A stretch of DNA of 8,043 bases from Clostridiales bacterium (lineage in GTDB: Bacteria; Bacillota; Clostridia; Lachnospirales; WRAX01), in NCBI GenBank assembly GCA_031277155.1, contig JAITMW010000051.1, positions 1 to 8,043 of the forward strand, given 5' to 3'. The translations under genes were made by a program, and so were the position numbers. The notes under the pieces were generated by a model that saw only the letters and a list, made by a program, of their open reading frames with translations, was not told the origin of the DNA and did no database searches. This document shows positions 1 to 6,339 of this stretch, in pieces. Within the stretch, counting starts at the first letter, position 1, and each line of letters starts with the position of its first letter.

Positions 1-55
1 CCTTCGCTGCGCTCAGGGTGACAGGTGTGACGGCGGGGTGACAGGATGGGGCGAG

Positions 56-77
56 ATTGCGGGTCGGAGCCCGCAAT
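56..77. repeat. Perfect 8-bp hairpin
   Basis: ATTGCGGG (56-63) and CCCGCAAT (70-77) form a perfect inverted repeat around the six-base loop TCGGAG. A smaller GGGCG/CGCCC inverted repeat follows at 89-93 and 97-101. Neither is followed by a T tract on either strand, so I read both as parts of the repeat cluster rather than terminators. Confidence 0.6.
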
Positions 78-148
78 GACGTGCGGTAGGGCGCGACGCC
101 CCAAGCGCGCCGGGGTGGACATCGCGGCGGAGATGCCATCCTAGGAGA

Positions 149-211
149 TGTCATTCTGAGCGAAGCGAAGAATCCCGCCGCCAGAGACCCTTCGCTGCGC
201 TCAGGGTGACA
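149..211. repeat. Imperfect 26-base inverted repeat (hairpin-forming)
   Basis: The left arm at 149-174 starts TGTCATTCTGAGCG and the right arm at 186-211 ends GCTCAGGGTGACA. The reverse complement of the right arm matches the left arm at 21 of 26 positions, with an 11-base loop at 175-185. The differences are TT/CC, A/C and AA/GG; in RNA several of these remain G-U pairs, so a transcript could fold into a long stem. No run of T follows either arm, so it is not a standard intrinsic terminator. The copy at 1-25 is the same right-arm sequence and could also pair with the left arm. Confidence 0.7.
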
Positions 212-315
212 GGGTGACGGCGGGGGTGACATGGGTGACGGCGCGGTGACAGAATGTTACGCAATTAAAATATTACATTTGACGAGCATATTTCATATTG
301 GGCACGGGGGGCAAT

Positions 316-426
316 ATGTTTTCGCCGCGGGCCGTGACCACGGCGCAGCAGGCCATAGGGTATGCCACAGCCACGCGGGAGCAGGCGCTGATTATTGCTT
401 TGCGTATGGTGGAAAATTTGCAATAG
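316..426 (+). CDS. Possible small ORF, 36 aa, unknown function (doubtful)
   Basis: An ATG at 316 opens a 36-codon frame ending in TAG at 424-426. The product would be Ala/Thr-rich and helical, with a run AQQAIGYATATREQ followed by the more hydrophobic ALIIALRMVENLQ. A G-rich run (305-311) lies upstream, but it is a poor Shine-Dalgarno match, and I found no promoter with proper -35/-10 spacing before it. The frame is also open from 283, with a TTG at 298. The last 35 bases are antisense to the 3' end of aroC, so a real gene here would converge on and overlap aroC. An ORF of this length is expected by chance in GC-rich DNA. I recognise no family. It is listed only because it is the sole ORF with a plausible helical product in an otherwise empty stretch. 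Confidence 0.2.
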   Translation: MFSPRAVTTAQQAIGYATATREQALIIALRMVENLQ

Positions 427-1468
427 CAGCTTTCACCTTATCCATCGTGTCGCTTAAGCCGCGAAAAATATGATTTACCAGCACAATAGCCGCCATGGCC
501 TCCGCCACCACGCAAGCGCGTGGGGCAATTACGGGGTCGTGGCGGCCTTTTATTGCAATTTCGGTGTTTTGGCCGTCCGTGGTGGCGGTGTTTTGGGTTG
601 CGGCGATGGATGAGGGCGGCTTAAACCCCAGTTTTATGCGGATTTTGGCGCCGTCGCTTATGCCCGCCATTATGCCGCCGGCGTTGTTGGCGGTTTTGCA
701 AATTTCGCCGCCCTGCCAGATGAAGCCATCGTTGTTTTCCGAGGCGCGGCGGGTGGCGGCGGCAAAGCCCGCGCCAAATTCTATGCCCGCGGCACCCCCG
801 ATGGACATCAGGGCCTTGGCCAAATCCGCAGAGAGCTTGTCAAAGACAGGGACGCCTATGCCCGGAGGCAGGCCGCATATTTCGCAGATAATGGCGCTGC
901 CGATGGAATCCCCCGCGGCCATGCAGTCCTCAATCAGCGCCGCGGCGGCTTTGTTTTGCGCAAAATCCTCGCCGCGGGCAATTTCAATATGGCCAATGGC
1001 CGCTACCCGCGCGGCAATCTCAATTTTCAGCTGGGCCAAAATCTTTTTGGCCACAACGCCCGCCGCTGCCCTGGCCGCTGTTTCGCGGGCGGAGGCGCGG
1101 CCGCCGCCGCGGTGGTCGCGTATGCCATATTTTGCCATGTAGGTAAAATCCCCGTGGCCGGGGCGAAGAACCCGCGCCAGATTGTCATAATCATCGGGGC
1201 GCCGGTCGCGGTTATGAATCAAGAGCGCAATGGGCGCCCCTGTGGTGACGCCGCCAAAGGTGCCGGAGAGTATCTCCACGGTGTCGGGCTCTTTCCGCGG
1301 GCTGGCATAGGTTGAATTTCCCGGCGCGCGGCGGGCCATATCCGCGGCAAAATCCGCCGCCTCAAGGGCCAGGCCCGCGGGGCAGCCGTCAATGACGCAG
1401 CCGATGGCGGGGCCATGGCTTTCGCCGAAGGTGGCCACGCGAAAAATTTCGCCGAAAATGTTTCCCAT
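392..1468 (-). CDS. aroC: Chorismate synthase
   Basis: AroC converts 5-enolpyruvylshikimate-3-phosphate to chorismate, the last step of the shikimate pathway and the branch point to aromatic amino acids, in the cytoplasm; it needs reduced FMN. The 358-residue product is the usual full length. Visible family motifs in order are GEIFRVATFGESHG (6-19, with the conserved His18), LRPGHGDFTY (101-110, His105; the common form is GHAD), GGGRASARETAAR (121-133), NNAGGIMAGIS (261-271) and GRHDPVIAPRA (308-318). The ATG start is supported by AGAGGAG at 1477-1483, 8 bases upstream on this strand. It is divergent from the ABC exporter gene, with 75 bases between the two starts. No other shikimate gene is in the window, and no clear promoter or terminator for aroC was found. 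Confidence 0.97.
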   Translation of the reverse strand: MGNIFGEIFRVATFGESHGPAIGCVIDGCPAGLALEAADFAADMARRAPGNSTYASPRKEPDTVEILSGTFGGVTTGAPIALLIHNRDRRPDDYDNLARVLRPGHGDFTYMAKYGIRDHRGGGRASARETAARAAAGVVAKKILAQLKIEIAARVAAIGHIEIARGEDFAQNKAAAALIEDCMAAGDSIGSAIICEICGLPPGIGVPVFDKLSADLAKALMSIGGAAGIEFGAGFAAATRRASENNDGFIWQGGEICKTANNAGGIMAGISDGAKIRIKLGFKPPSSIAATQNTATTDGQNTEIAIKGRHDPVIAPRACVVAEAMAAIVLVNHIFRGLSDTMDKVKAAIANFPPYAKQ

Positions 1469-1482
1469 ATTTCAAACTCCTC

Positions 1483-1511
1483 TTGACAAATTTATCGATA
1501 TGTGCTATAGT
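1483..1511 (+). promoter_or_regulatory. Sigma-A promoter for the ABC exporter gene
   Basis: TTGACA (1483-1488, consensus -35) and TATAGT (1506-1511, one mismatch to consensus -10) are separated by exactly 17 bases. TG at 1503-1504 gives an extended -10. Transcription would start near 1518, leaving a leader of about 25 bases before the ATG at 1544. The spacer holds the 8-base palindrome TATCGATA (1493-1500), which could be an operator but may be chance. This is the strongest promoter visible in the window. It overlaps the aroC upstream region, and the -35 box abuts the aroC ribosome site, so the two genes could interfere with each other. Confidence 0.85.
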
Positions 1512-1531
1512 TGGAAATTCAATATTTTCAC

Positions 1532-1536
1532 GGAGG
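1532..1536 (+). promoter_or_regulatory. Ribosome binding site deciding the exporter start
   Basis: GGAGG (extended to GGAGGTG) lies 7 bases before ATG 1544. It fixes the start at this codon rather than at the in-frame TTG 33 bases upstream, which overlaps the promoter. Confidence 0.85.
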
Positions 1537-1543
1537 TGCCGGC

Positions 1544-3199
1544 ATGTCCAATATCGGTGTTCTAAACGCAAAAATCTCCCAAACATTGCGCCCGCTGTTT
1601 GGCTTTCGTTATGGCGCGGCGGCGTTTAAGGCCGTCAACATCCTTATTTCGCTGATGCCGCCATATCTTATCGGCCTGTTGGTGGACGACCTTAACACGA
1701 CAGGCGGCGAGGGTGCTTTGGGGCTGATTGCAATCATCATGGGCATTTTGATTGCGTATTTCTTTTTGGATTGGGCGCAGAGCTTTTTGTGGTACAAGAT
1801 GTTGTATATCGGCACGGGCAAGGTGCGCAGTTATTTGTTTTCCAATGTGCTGCATAAGGATTATCGCTTTTTTGCGGAACATTCCATTGGGGACATCGAA
1901 AACAAGGTGATACATGACGCGGAGTATTACGCCAAGGCAAAGCTGGCCATGATGCCCACGCTGTGGCTTAACATCCTGCATGTGGGCATAATTTTGGCGT
2001 TTTTGGCCAATATGCACCTGACGAAAACAATCGTGGTCATCAGCCTTTGCGCCGTTTTTTATCTGCTGTACAGCCGCATAAACAAGCGGCTGCGCAGGGC
2101 CTCAATCGCAGAGCGCGAGGGCTTTTCAGAGCTGTTGAATGCCGCCAATGAGACTTTATTGGGAATAAATACCATACAGCTATACAGCGCCCAAAAGCTC
2201 TTTGACGACTATTTTGAACATTCCGTTGACAAATACGAAGGCTTTTTGATACATCTGCGCAAATGGCAGGCCATGGCATATTCCGCAACAGAAAGCGTCA
2301 TGTCCGTAATCCCCGTCATCGCCGTGCTGGTGGGCATTGCCTTTGTGGCCACGGGCCATATCACAATTGGCGTCATTGTGTCCTTTTTTCTGTTTTTGCC
2401 GCGTCTTGGCTCTCCCATAAAGGGCCTTACGGATTTTAATATCGACTTGCAAAAGGCCCGGGCCGTGGAAAGCCGCCTGGAAGAGCTTTTGGACTATGAC
2501 ACCGACGAGGACGAGGCTCACTTGGAAAAAATTGAGAAAATTCATTCGCTGGAATTTGTTGACATCAGCTATAGCTATGCCGGCGATGAAAACGAAGTGC
2601 TGACGGATGTCTGTTTTAAGCTGGGCGCGGGGGATGCCTTGGCCGTGGTTGGCCCTTCGGGCACGGGAAAGACGACATTTTTGCGCCTGTTGAAGCGCCA
2701 GATTGCGCCGACTTTGGGCAAAATTTACATCAATGGCAAAAATTATAAGGACATCAACGCCGAAAGCCACCTAAGCCGCGTCGCCGTGCTGACACAGGAT
2801 GTTTTCGCCTTTGACGACAGCATACGCGAAAACATCCGCTTTGGCAAGGATATTCCCGACGAGCGTATCGAGGCCCTGGCGAAATTTTGCGCCCTTGGGG
2901 ATATCAATCTGGATGATAATGCCAAAAGCCTGTCCGGCGGCGAAAGGCAGCGCATGGGCCTGGCCCGGGCCTTGGCCTGCGACCATGACATTTTGGTCCT
3001 GGACGAACCAACCTCCGACCTGGACTTAACCACCGAGGCCCAAATTGTGGAAAACTTGAGAACTCTGCAAAAAGCCAAGGGCACAATACTGATTATCGTC
3101 ACCCACAGCGACTATGTCCTGAAACATCTGTGCAACAAGGTGCTGCCGCTGTCCAAAATCTATCCCCATTCGCATTTGCCCCAGGCCGATATAGTATAA
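1544..3199 (+). CDS. ABC exporter half-transporter (TM domain fused to ATPase), substrate unknown
   Basis: This is a single-chain half-transporter, expected to dimerise in the cytoplasmic membrane and export a substrate at the cost of ATP. Residues about 20-300 are a hydrophobic transmembrane domain with several helices of the type I exporter kind; an acidic linker (DYDTDEDEAHLEK) follows. The ATPase domain has an A-loop tyrosine in SYSYAG, Walker A GPSGTGKTT (370-378), Q-loop Gln418 in VLTQD, signature LSGGERQR (463-470), Walker B ILVLDEP (483-489, catalytic Glu488) and H-loop His521 in VTHSD, so it should be active. The 551-residue length is usual. I chose ATG 1544 because GGAGG (1532-1536) sits 7 bases upstream; an in-frame TTG at 1511 lies within the -10 box and cannot be the start. 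There is no N-terminal peptidase domain, so a bacteriocin-processing role is unlikely. No partner half-transporter is adjacent. CydC/CydD-like or multidrug exporters are alternatives that cannot be separated here. Confidence 0.92.
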   Translation: MSNIGVLNAKISQTLRPLFGFRYGAAAFKAVNILISLMPPYLIGLLVDDLNTTGGEGALGLIAIIMGILIAYFFLDWAQSFLWYKMLYIGTGKVRSYLFSNVLHKDYRFFAEHSIGDIENKVIHDAEYYAKAKLAMMPTLWLNILHVGIILAFLANMHLTKTIVVISLCAVFYLLYSRINKRLRRASIAEREGFSELLNAANETLLGINTIQLYSAQKLFDDYFEHSVDKYEGFLIHLRKWQAMAYSATESVMSVIPVIAVLVGIAFVATGHITIGVIVSFFLFLPRLGSPIKGLTDFNIDLQKARAVESRLEELLDYDTDEDEAHLEKIEKIHSLEFVDISYSYAGDENEVLTDVCFKLGAGDALAVVGPSGTGKTTFLRLLKRQIAPTLGKIYINGKNYKDINAESHLSRVAVLTQDVFAFDDSIRENIRFGKDIPDERIEALAKFCALGDINLDDNAKSLSGGERQRMGLARALACDHDILVLDEPTSDLDLTTEAQIVENLRTLQKAKGTILIIVTHSDYVLKHLCNKVLPLSKIYPHSHLPQADIV

Positions 3200-3200
3200 G

Positions 3201-3713
3201 CTAGGCCTTTTGATTCAGCTTGTATCTGCGGATAATCCTAATCATCGGCAGGCCAAGCATCAGCGCAAGCACAATTTGCATGACATTGTTTGGAACAAAT
3301 GCCAGCGGCACCGCCCAAGGCACGCCAAAAACAACCACCTGCCCCACATACATAGCGGCCACAAGCCACAGGCCGCCCACGAGAGCCGCCAAAATATTGC
3401 GATGGATTTTTTCGCCCCGCGCGTTGGCCCCGTGGGCAATGCTGCCAAAAATAATGGCCATAATGGGGCGGCTTATCAGATTTACCGGCGCCCACAACAC
3501 CAGGCCCCATGTCAAATTAAACAAAATCATGCCCAGGGAGCTGATGGCCCCCATCTTAGGCCCAAAGGCCACGGAAATAACAAAGACCACAGCCGTCCCC
3601 GTATGCACCTGCCCGGCGCCCGTGATGTCGGGCGAAGGTATGCGCAGATACGCCGTGGCCAGATATACAATGGCCACAAACAGCGCGGACAGCACTAAAT
3701 CACGCGTTTTCAT
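3201..3713 (-). CDS. ECF-type transporter S component, substrate unknown
   Basis: The 170-residue product is almost entirely hydrophobic, with about six membrane segments (roughly 6-22, 38-50, 55-75, 78-92, 106-128, 138-158). Length, the PxP loop after the first segment, the GAGQVHTGTAVVF stretch and a C-terminal VPNNVMQ motif resemble substrate-binding S components of energy-coupling factor vitamin importers, which bind the vitamin and dock onto a shared EcfA-EcfA'-EcfT module. That module is not in this window, so this would be a stand-alone (group II) S component. The substrate cannot be read from the sequence. I chose ATG 3713 because GGTGAT, complementary to the 16S tail, lies 7 bases upstream; the in-frame TTG at 3728 falls at the predicted transcription start. 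Its stop is one base from the stop of the convergent exporter gene. It could be another small integral membrane family. Confidence 0.75.
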   Translation of the reverse strand: MKTRDLVLSALFVAIVYLATAYLRIPSPDITGAGQVHTGTAVVFVISVAFGPKMGAISSLGMILFNLTWGLVLWAPVNLISRPIMAIIFGSIAHGANARGEKIHRNILAALVGGLWLVAAMYVGQVVVFGVPWAVPLAFVPNNVMQIVLALMLGLPMIRIIRRYKLNQKA

Positions 3714-3733
3714 AAGCACAATCACCAATGAGA

Positions 3734-3762
3734 ATTATAACAGAAATTATTGAAATAGTAAA
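3734..3762 (-). promoter_or_regulatory. Promoter for the ECF S-component gene
   Basis: On the minus strand a perfect TATAAT (-10, 3734-3739) is preceded, after 17 bases, by TTTACT (-35, 3757-3762, 4 of 6 consensus positions). The expected transcript start is near 3727, giving a leader of roughly 14 bases before ATG 3713. It lies in the 56-base gap after sod, so the gene can be expressed apart from the upstream operon. The gap is too short for a vitamin riboswitch. Confidence 0.6.
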
Positions 3763-3769
3763 GCGGATG

Positions 3770-4408
3770 TTATATTGTTGAAAAATCCGTCTCGCCAAAC
3801 TTTGAATAATTCCGCTGCGCCGCCTCCCAATCAATGACATTAAACCAGTTGTCAATATATTCGGCGCGCCTGTTTTGCACCTTGAGATAATACGCATGTT
3901 CCCACACGTCCAAATTGATGACAGGCGTGAGGTTTGCCGGGATTTGCGTGTCCTGATTGGGCGTTTTGTAAATGGAAAGGCGCCCTGTGCCGTCCGCCAC
4001 AAGCCAGGCCCAACCGCTGCCAAATACTGACAATCCCGCGGCCTTAAGCTGGGCCAAAAGCTCCTCAACCGCGCCGAAATCGCGCTCTATGGCGGCCTTC
4101 AGGCTGCCCTGAGCCAGCGGCTTGCCGCCCGGAGCCATGATGTTAAAATACAGATTGTGATTATACACACCGCCGCCGCTGTTGCGCACAGGCGCCTGTA
4201 TGGCCTGGGGCAGCTGCTCCAGATTGTACAAAAGCCGCTCCAGCGGCCATGACTGATAGTCAGGCTGATTTTCCAGCGCCTTGTTCAAATTGTCCACATA
4301 GGTTTGCACATGCTTGCTGTGATGGATTTCCATGGTTTTCGCGTCAATAAACGGCTCCATCGCGTCATATGCGTATGGCAGCGGTTGAAGTTGGAATGGA
4401 TAATGCAT
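3770..4408 (-). CDS. sodA: Superoxide dismutase, Fe/Mn family (probably Mn or cambialistic)
   Basis: The enzyme converts superoxide to oxygen and hydrogen peroxide in the cytoplasm. The 212-residue product is full length. Metal ligands, by comparison with E. coli SodA, are His29 (in MEIHHSKH), His84 (in VYNHNLYF), Asp167 and His171 (in DVWEHAYY); the gateway Tyr37 and the GSGWAWL segment (130-136) are present. A glutamine in NQD (Gln152) occupies the position typical of Mn enzymes, and Gly rather than Gln precedes the second ligand region, which argues for Mn or dual metal use; metal choice cannot be proven by sequence. The usual GGHxNH is GGVYNH here. The start is supported by TGGAGGT at 4414-4420. 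It follows selB by 32 bases on the same strand, with no workable promoter of its own found, so it may be the last gene of the grdD-selA-selB operon. Confidence 0.95.
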   Translation of the reverse strand: MHYPFQLQPLPYAYDAMEPFIDAKTMEIHHSKHVQTYVDNLNKALENQPDYQSWPLERLLYNLEQLPQAIQAPVRNSGGGVYNHNLYFNIMAPGGKPLAQGSLKAAIERDFGAVEELLAQLKAAGLSVFGSGWAWLVADGTGRLSIYKTPNQDTQIPANLTPVINLDVWEHAYYLKVQNRRAEYIDNWFNVIDWEAAQRNYSKFGETDFSTI

Positions 4409-4413
4409 AAAAA

Positions 4414-4420
4414 ACCTCCA
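4414..4420 (-). promoter_or_regulatory. Strong ribosome binding site of sod
   Basis: TGGAGGT on the minus strand lies about 6 bases before the sod ATG (4408). It is the best ribosome site in the right-hand operon; selA and selB have weak ones and depend on gene overlap. This would let sod be translated efficiently from a shared transcript. Confidence 0.75.
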
Positions 4421-4440
4421 ATAAAATGTATTTGATTATC

Positions 4441-6339
4441 TTAATTTTTGTCTAATAAAATTCGGCCCTCGCCGACTTTTTTCGTGATGCCCTTCTTGTC
4501 AAAATATTCCAGCAAGGCCAAGGCATATTTGCGGCTGGCGGCGATGGCGTCGCGAAAATCAGCCAGCGCAACTTCATCTTTGGCCTTAGCCAGCGTGATA
4601 AAAATCTGCAATGCCTGCTCAAAAAAGTCCTTGCGTATGTGGATTTGCGGCGTCAGCGCAACAACCTCGCCCCTTTTTATCAGCGATTGAAACACCTGCG
4701 TAAAGTCGCGCTTTTCCTTGGCAAAATTTGCGGCCACTTCCTCGGGGGTTGGCGTTGTAAATCCCGCCTCGCCATAAATCGCCAAAATTTTGTCGGCAAT
4801 CTTTTTGTGACTGTCAGTAGCTTTTGCTGCAAAGTTCGTATGGGCAATTGTATTGCCGCTCTTTCGCACAAAACCCATGCCCGCAAGGCTTTGCACCGCA
4901 TTTTCCGCCACCGTTTTGCCAACATGCGGCAACAGCCTTGTGTAAAACTCCGGCGCCGCCATGCCCTCGTGCAAAGGATTCTCCCCGTGATATTTGCTAA
5001 GTATATTCTGCGCGCGCTTGCCCAATTCATCCGCATAATCTCTATGCACCGCCGTTGATTCTGATACAATCAGTTTGCCTTGCTCCGCCAGCTTCTTCAA
5101 GGCGCCGCAAAAATCCTCTTCCAAAAAATACCGACGCCTGATTTGCTCAATATTGGGAAAATTCGCGCTGCGCTCCGCAAAAATCGCGGCAACGCGCTGT
5201 GTCAAATCGCCCTTTTCCTTGATTTCAAGCCGCCCGGCCGCCAGCCCATCCCGCTTTGCCCTCACGGCCACTGCATCCAAAATGATGCCGCCGCCCACGG
5301 TTTCCATCGGCGAATAAAAGCGCAGCACAAAACGGTCTCCGGTTTTTGCGGCCAGCGGCTGCGCCAGCCGCAGCTGCGCATAAGCCCGCCCGCCGGGCGA
5401 AATCACGTCTCTGTCAAATAATGTCAGGCTACACAGCATATCCGCCGTACCATGATACAAATGCAACCGAGAGTTGTGTCGAATTTCGCGACTGCAATCA
5501 GCATCAATTTGTATCACCACATCCAGCAAGCGTGAATTTTCAAGAGAATCAGGTTGGGCAACAAGGTCCCCCTTGCTGATGTCCGACACTTTCAGTCCCG
5601 CTAAATTCACCGCTACGCGCTGGCCCGCCGCGGCGCGCTCCACCTCATCGCCATGCACATGTATGCGGCGCGCCTTGGCCGCCAATCCCGACGGATACAG
5701 CGCGACATCCTGCCCAAGCGCGAGGCTGCCCTCAATCAAAGTGCCCGTCACCACCGTGCCAAAGCCGCCCATGGTGAAGGCTCTGTCGATTGGCAGACGA
5801 AAAGGGATGCCCGTCTTTTTGGGCGGCGCGGCGGCAAGCATGGCAAATATTTCCTGACGCAGACTGTCAATACCCTGCCCCGTGGCCGCCGAAACCGCCA
5901 TAATCGGCGCGCCTTCAAGGAAACTGCCGCGCAGCTCTTCCTCAATATCCAGCGCAACCATGGCCAGCCAATCTTCCTCTACAAGGTCGGCCTTGTTAAG
6001 GGCAACCAGGCCGCGCTTGATACCCAGAGTTTTCAAAATCGCCAGATGCTCCCTCGTTTGGGGCATTATGCCCTCATCGGCGGCCACAACCAGCATTGCC
6101 AGGTCGATGCTTCCGGCGCCGGCCAGCATATTGCGCACAAACCTCTCATGGCCCGGCACGTCAACAATGCCCGCCCTTTCGCCGTTTGGCAGGGTCAGGT
6201 ACGCAAAGCCCAGCTCTATGGTAATGCCGCGCTTTTTTTCCTCCGCCAGACGGTCGGTGTCCATCCCCGTCAAGGCCTTTATTAACAGGGTTTTGCCGTG
6301 GTCCACATGCCCTGCCGTGCCGACAATTGAATTACTCAT
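4441..6339 (-). CDS. selB: Selenocysteine-specific elongation factor SelB
   Basis: SelB is the GTPase that carries selenocysteyl-tRNA(Sec) to the ribosome and reads in-frame UGA codons marked by a SECIS hairpin in the mRNA. From ATG 6339 the product is 632 residues, close to E. coli SelB (614). GTPase motifs are GHVDHGK (10-16), RGITIE (37-42), DVPGH (60-64), NKAD (115-118) and SAAT (150-153). The EF-Tu-like barrel domains follow, then a C-terminal third of helical and winged-helix repeats ending in YFDKKGITKKVGEGRIL, the family's SECIS-binding end. An in-frame TTG at 6354 lies inside the G-rich ribosome site, so I prefer the ATG. The first 8 bases (ATGAGTAA) overlap the selA stop, indicating translational coupling. 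Confidence 0.97.
   Translation of the reverse strand: MSNSIVGTAGHVDHGKTLLIKALTGMDTDRLAEEKKRGITIELGFAYLTLPNGERAGIVDVPGHERFVRNMLAGAGSIDLAMLVVAADEGIMPQTREHLAILKTLGIKRGLVALNKADLVEEDWLAMVALDIEEELRGSFLEGAPIMAVSAATGQGIDSLRQEIFAMLAAAPPKKTGIPFRLPIDRAFTMGGFGTVVTGTLIEGSLALGQDVALYPSGLAAKARRIHVHGDEVERAAAGQRVAVNLAGLKVSDISKGDLVAQPDSLENSRLLDVVIQIDADCSREIRHNSRLHLYHGTADMLCSLTLFDRDVISPGGRAYAQLRLAQPLAAKTGDRFVLRFYSPMETVGGGIILDAVAVRAKRDGLAAGRLEIKEKGDLTQRVAAIFAERSANFPNIEQIRRRYFLEEDFCGALKKLAEQGKLIVSESTAVHRDYADELGKRAQNILSKYHGENPLHEGMAAPEFYTRLLPHVGKTVAENAVQSLAGMGFVRKSGNTIAHTNFAAKATDSHKKIADKILAIYGEAGFTTPTPEEVAANFAKEKRDFTQVFQSLIKRGEVVALTPQIHIRKDFFEQALQIFITLAKAKDEVALADFRDAIAASRKYALALLEYFDKKGITKKVGEGRILLDKN
6332..6339 (-). 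other. selA-selB overlap (ATGAGTAA)
   Basis: The last codons of selA and the first of selB share the 8 bases ATGAGTAA in different frames. A G-rich run (GGGGGA) 7 bases before the selB ATG is a weak ribosome site, so coupled translation of the two selenocysteine genes is likely. Confidence 0.9.

Larger units (their letters stand above)
1..254. repeat. Non-coding intergenic repeat cluster
   Basis: This stretch has no convincing gene and is dense in repeats. A 25-base segment beginning CCTTCGCTGCGCTCAGGG occurs at 1-25 and again, identical, at 189-213. GGTGAC recurs at 17-22, 37-42, 205-210, 213-218, 225-230, 234-239 and 245-250, separated by short G-rich spacers such as GGCGGG, so the region looks built from degenerate units about 8-12 bases long. 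It also holds the inverted repeat and the hairpin listed separately. Composition changes sharply to AT-rich at about base 255. Dispersed intergenic repeats with a TTCGCTNCGCTCAGNNTGACA-like core occur in many bacterial genomes, so this is probably one member of a genome-wide family. The left end is cut by the window and the true extent is unknown. Confidence 0.75.

Noticed and set aside
1..254. CRISPR array
   Set aside because: Units are degenerate and irregularly spaced, with spacers of only a few bases; no cas gene is present.
331..344. GCCGT/ACGGC hairpin downstream of aroC as a terminator
   Set aside because: Short stem with no T tract on the minus strand after it.
231..473. 80-codon plus-strand ORF
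   Set aside because: Starts in the GGTGAC repeats and runs antisense into aroC; composition is Gly/His-rich without motif and no ribosome site precedes it.
495..1142. 215-codon plus-strand ORF and nearby 119-codon ORF (956-1315)
   Set aside because: Both lie wholly antisense to aroC, whose family motifs are clear; the products have low-complexity Ala/Pro/Arg composition and no motifs.
1469..1543. aroC promoter on the minus strand (TTGAAT with GATAAA)
   Set aside because: Spacing is 20 bases and the -10 match is poor; no convincing box could be assigned.
2180..2770. 196-codon minus-strand ORF and other minus-strand frames within 1562-3102
   Set aside because: Antisense shadows of the ABC exporter gene; no motifs.
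3183..3211. AGGCC/GGCCT stem followed by TTT as a terminator for the exporter
   Set aside because: Only 5 bp with a 16-base loop and a short T run; GGCC is self-complementary and pairs by chance.
3210..3753. Two plus-strand ORFs of 162 and 177 codons
   Set aside because: Antisense to the S-component gene; the hydrophobic minus-strand product with good start and promoter is the real one.
4425..4454. Possible sod promoter TAGACA-18-TACATT on the minus strand
   Set aside because: Transcription would begin inside the sod ribosome site, so the transcript would lack it.
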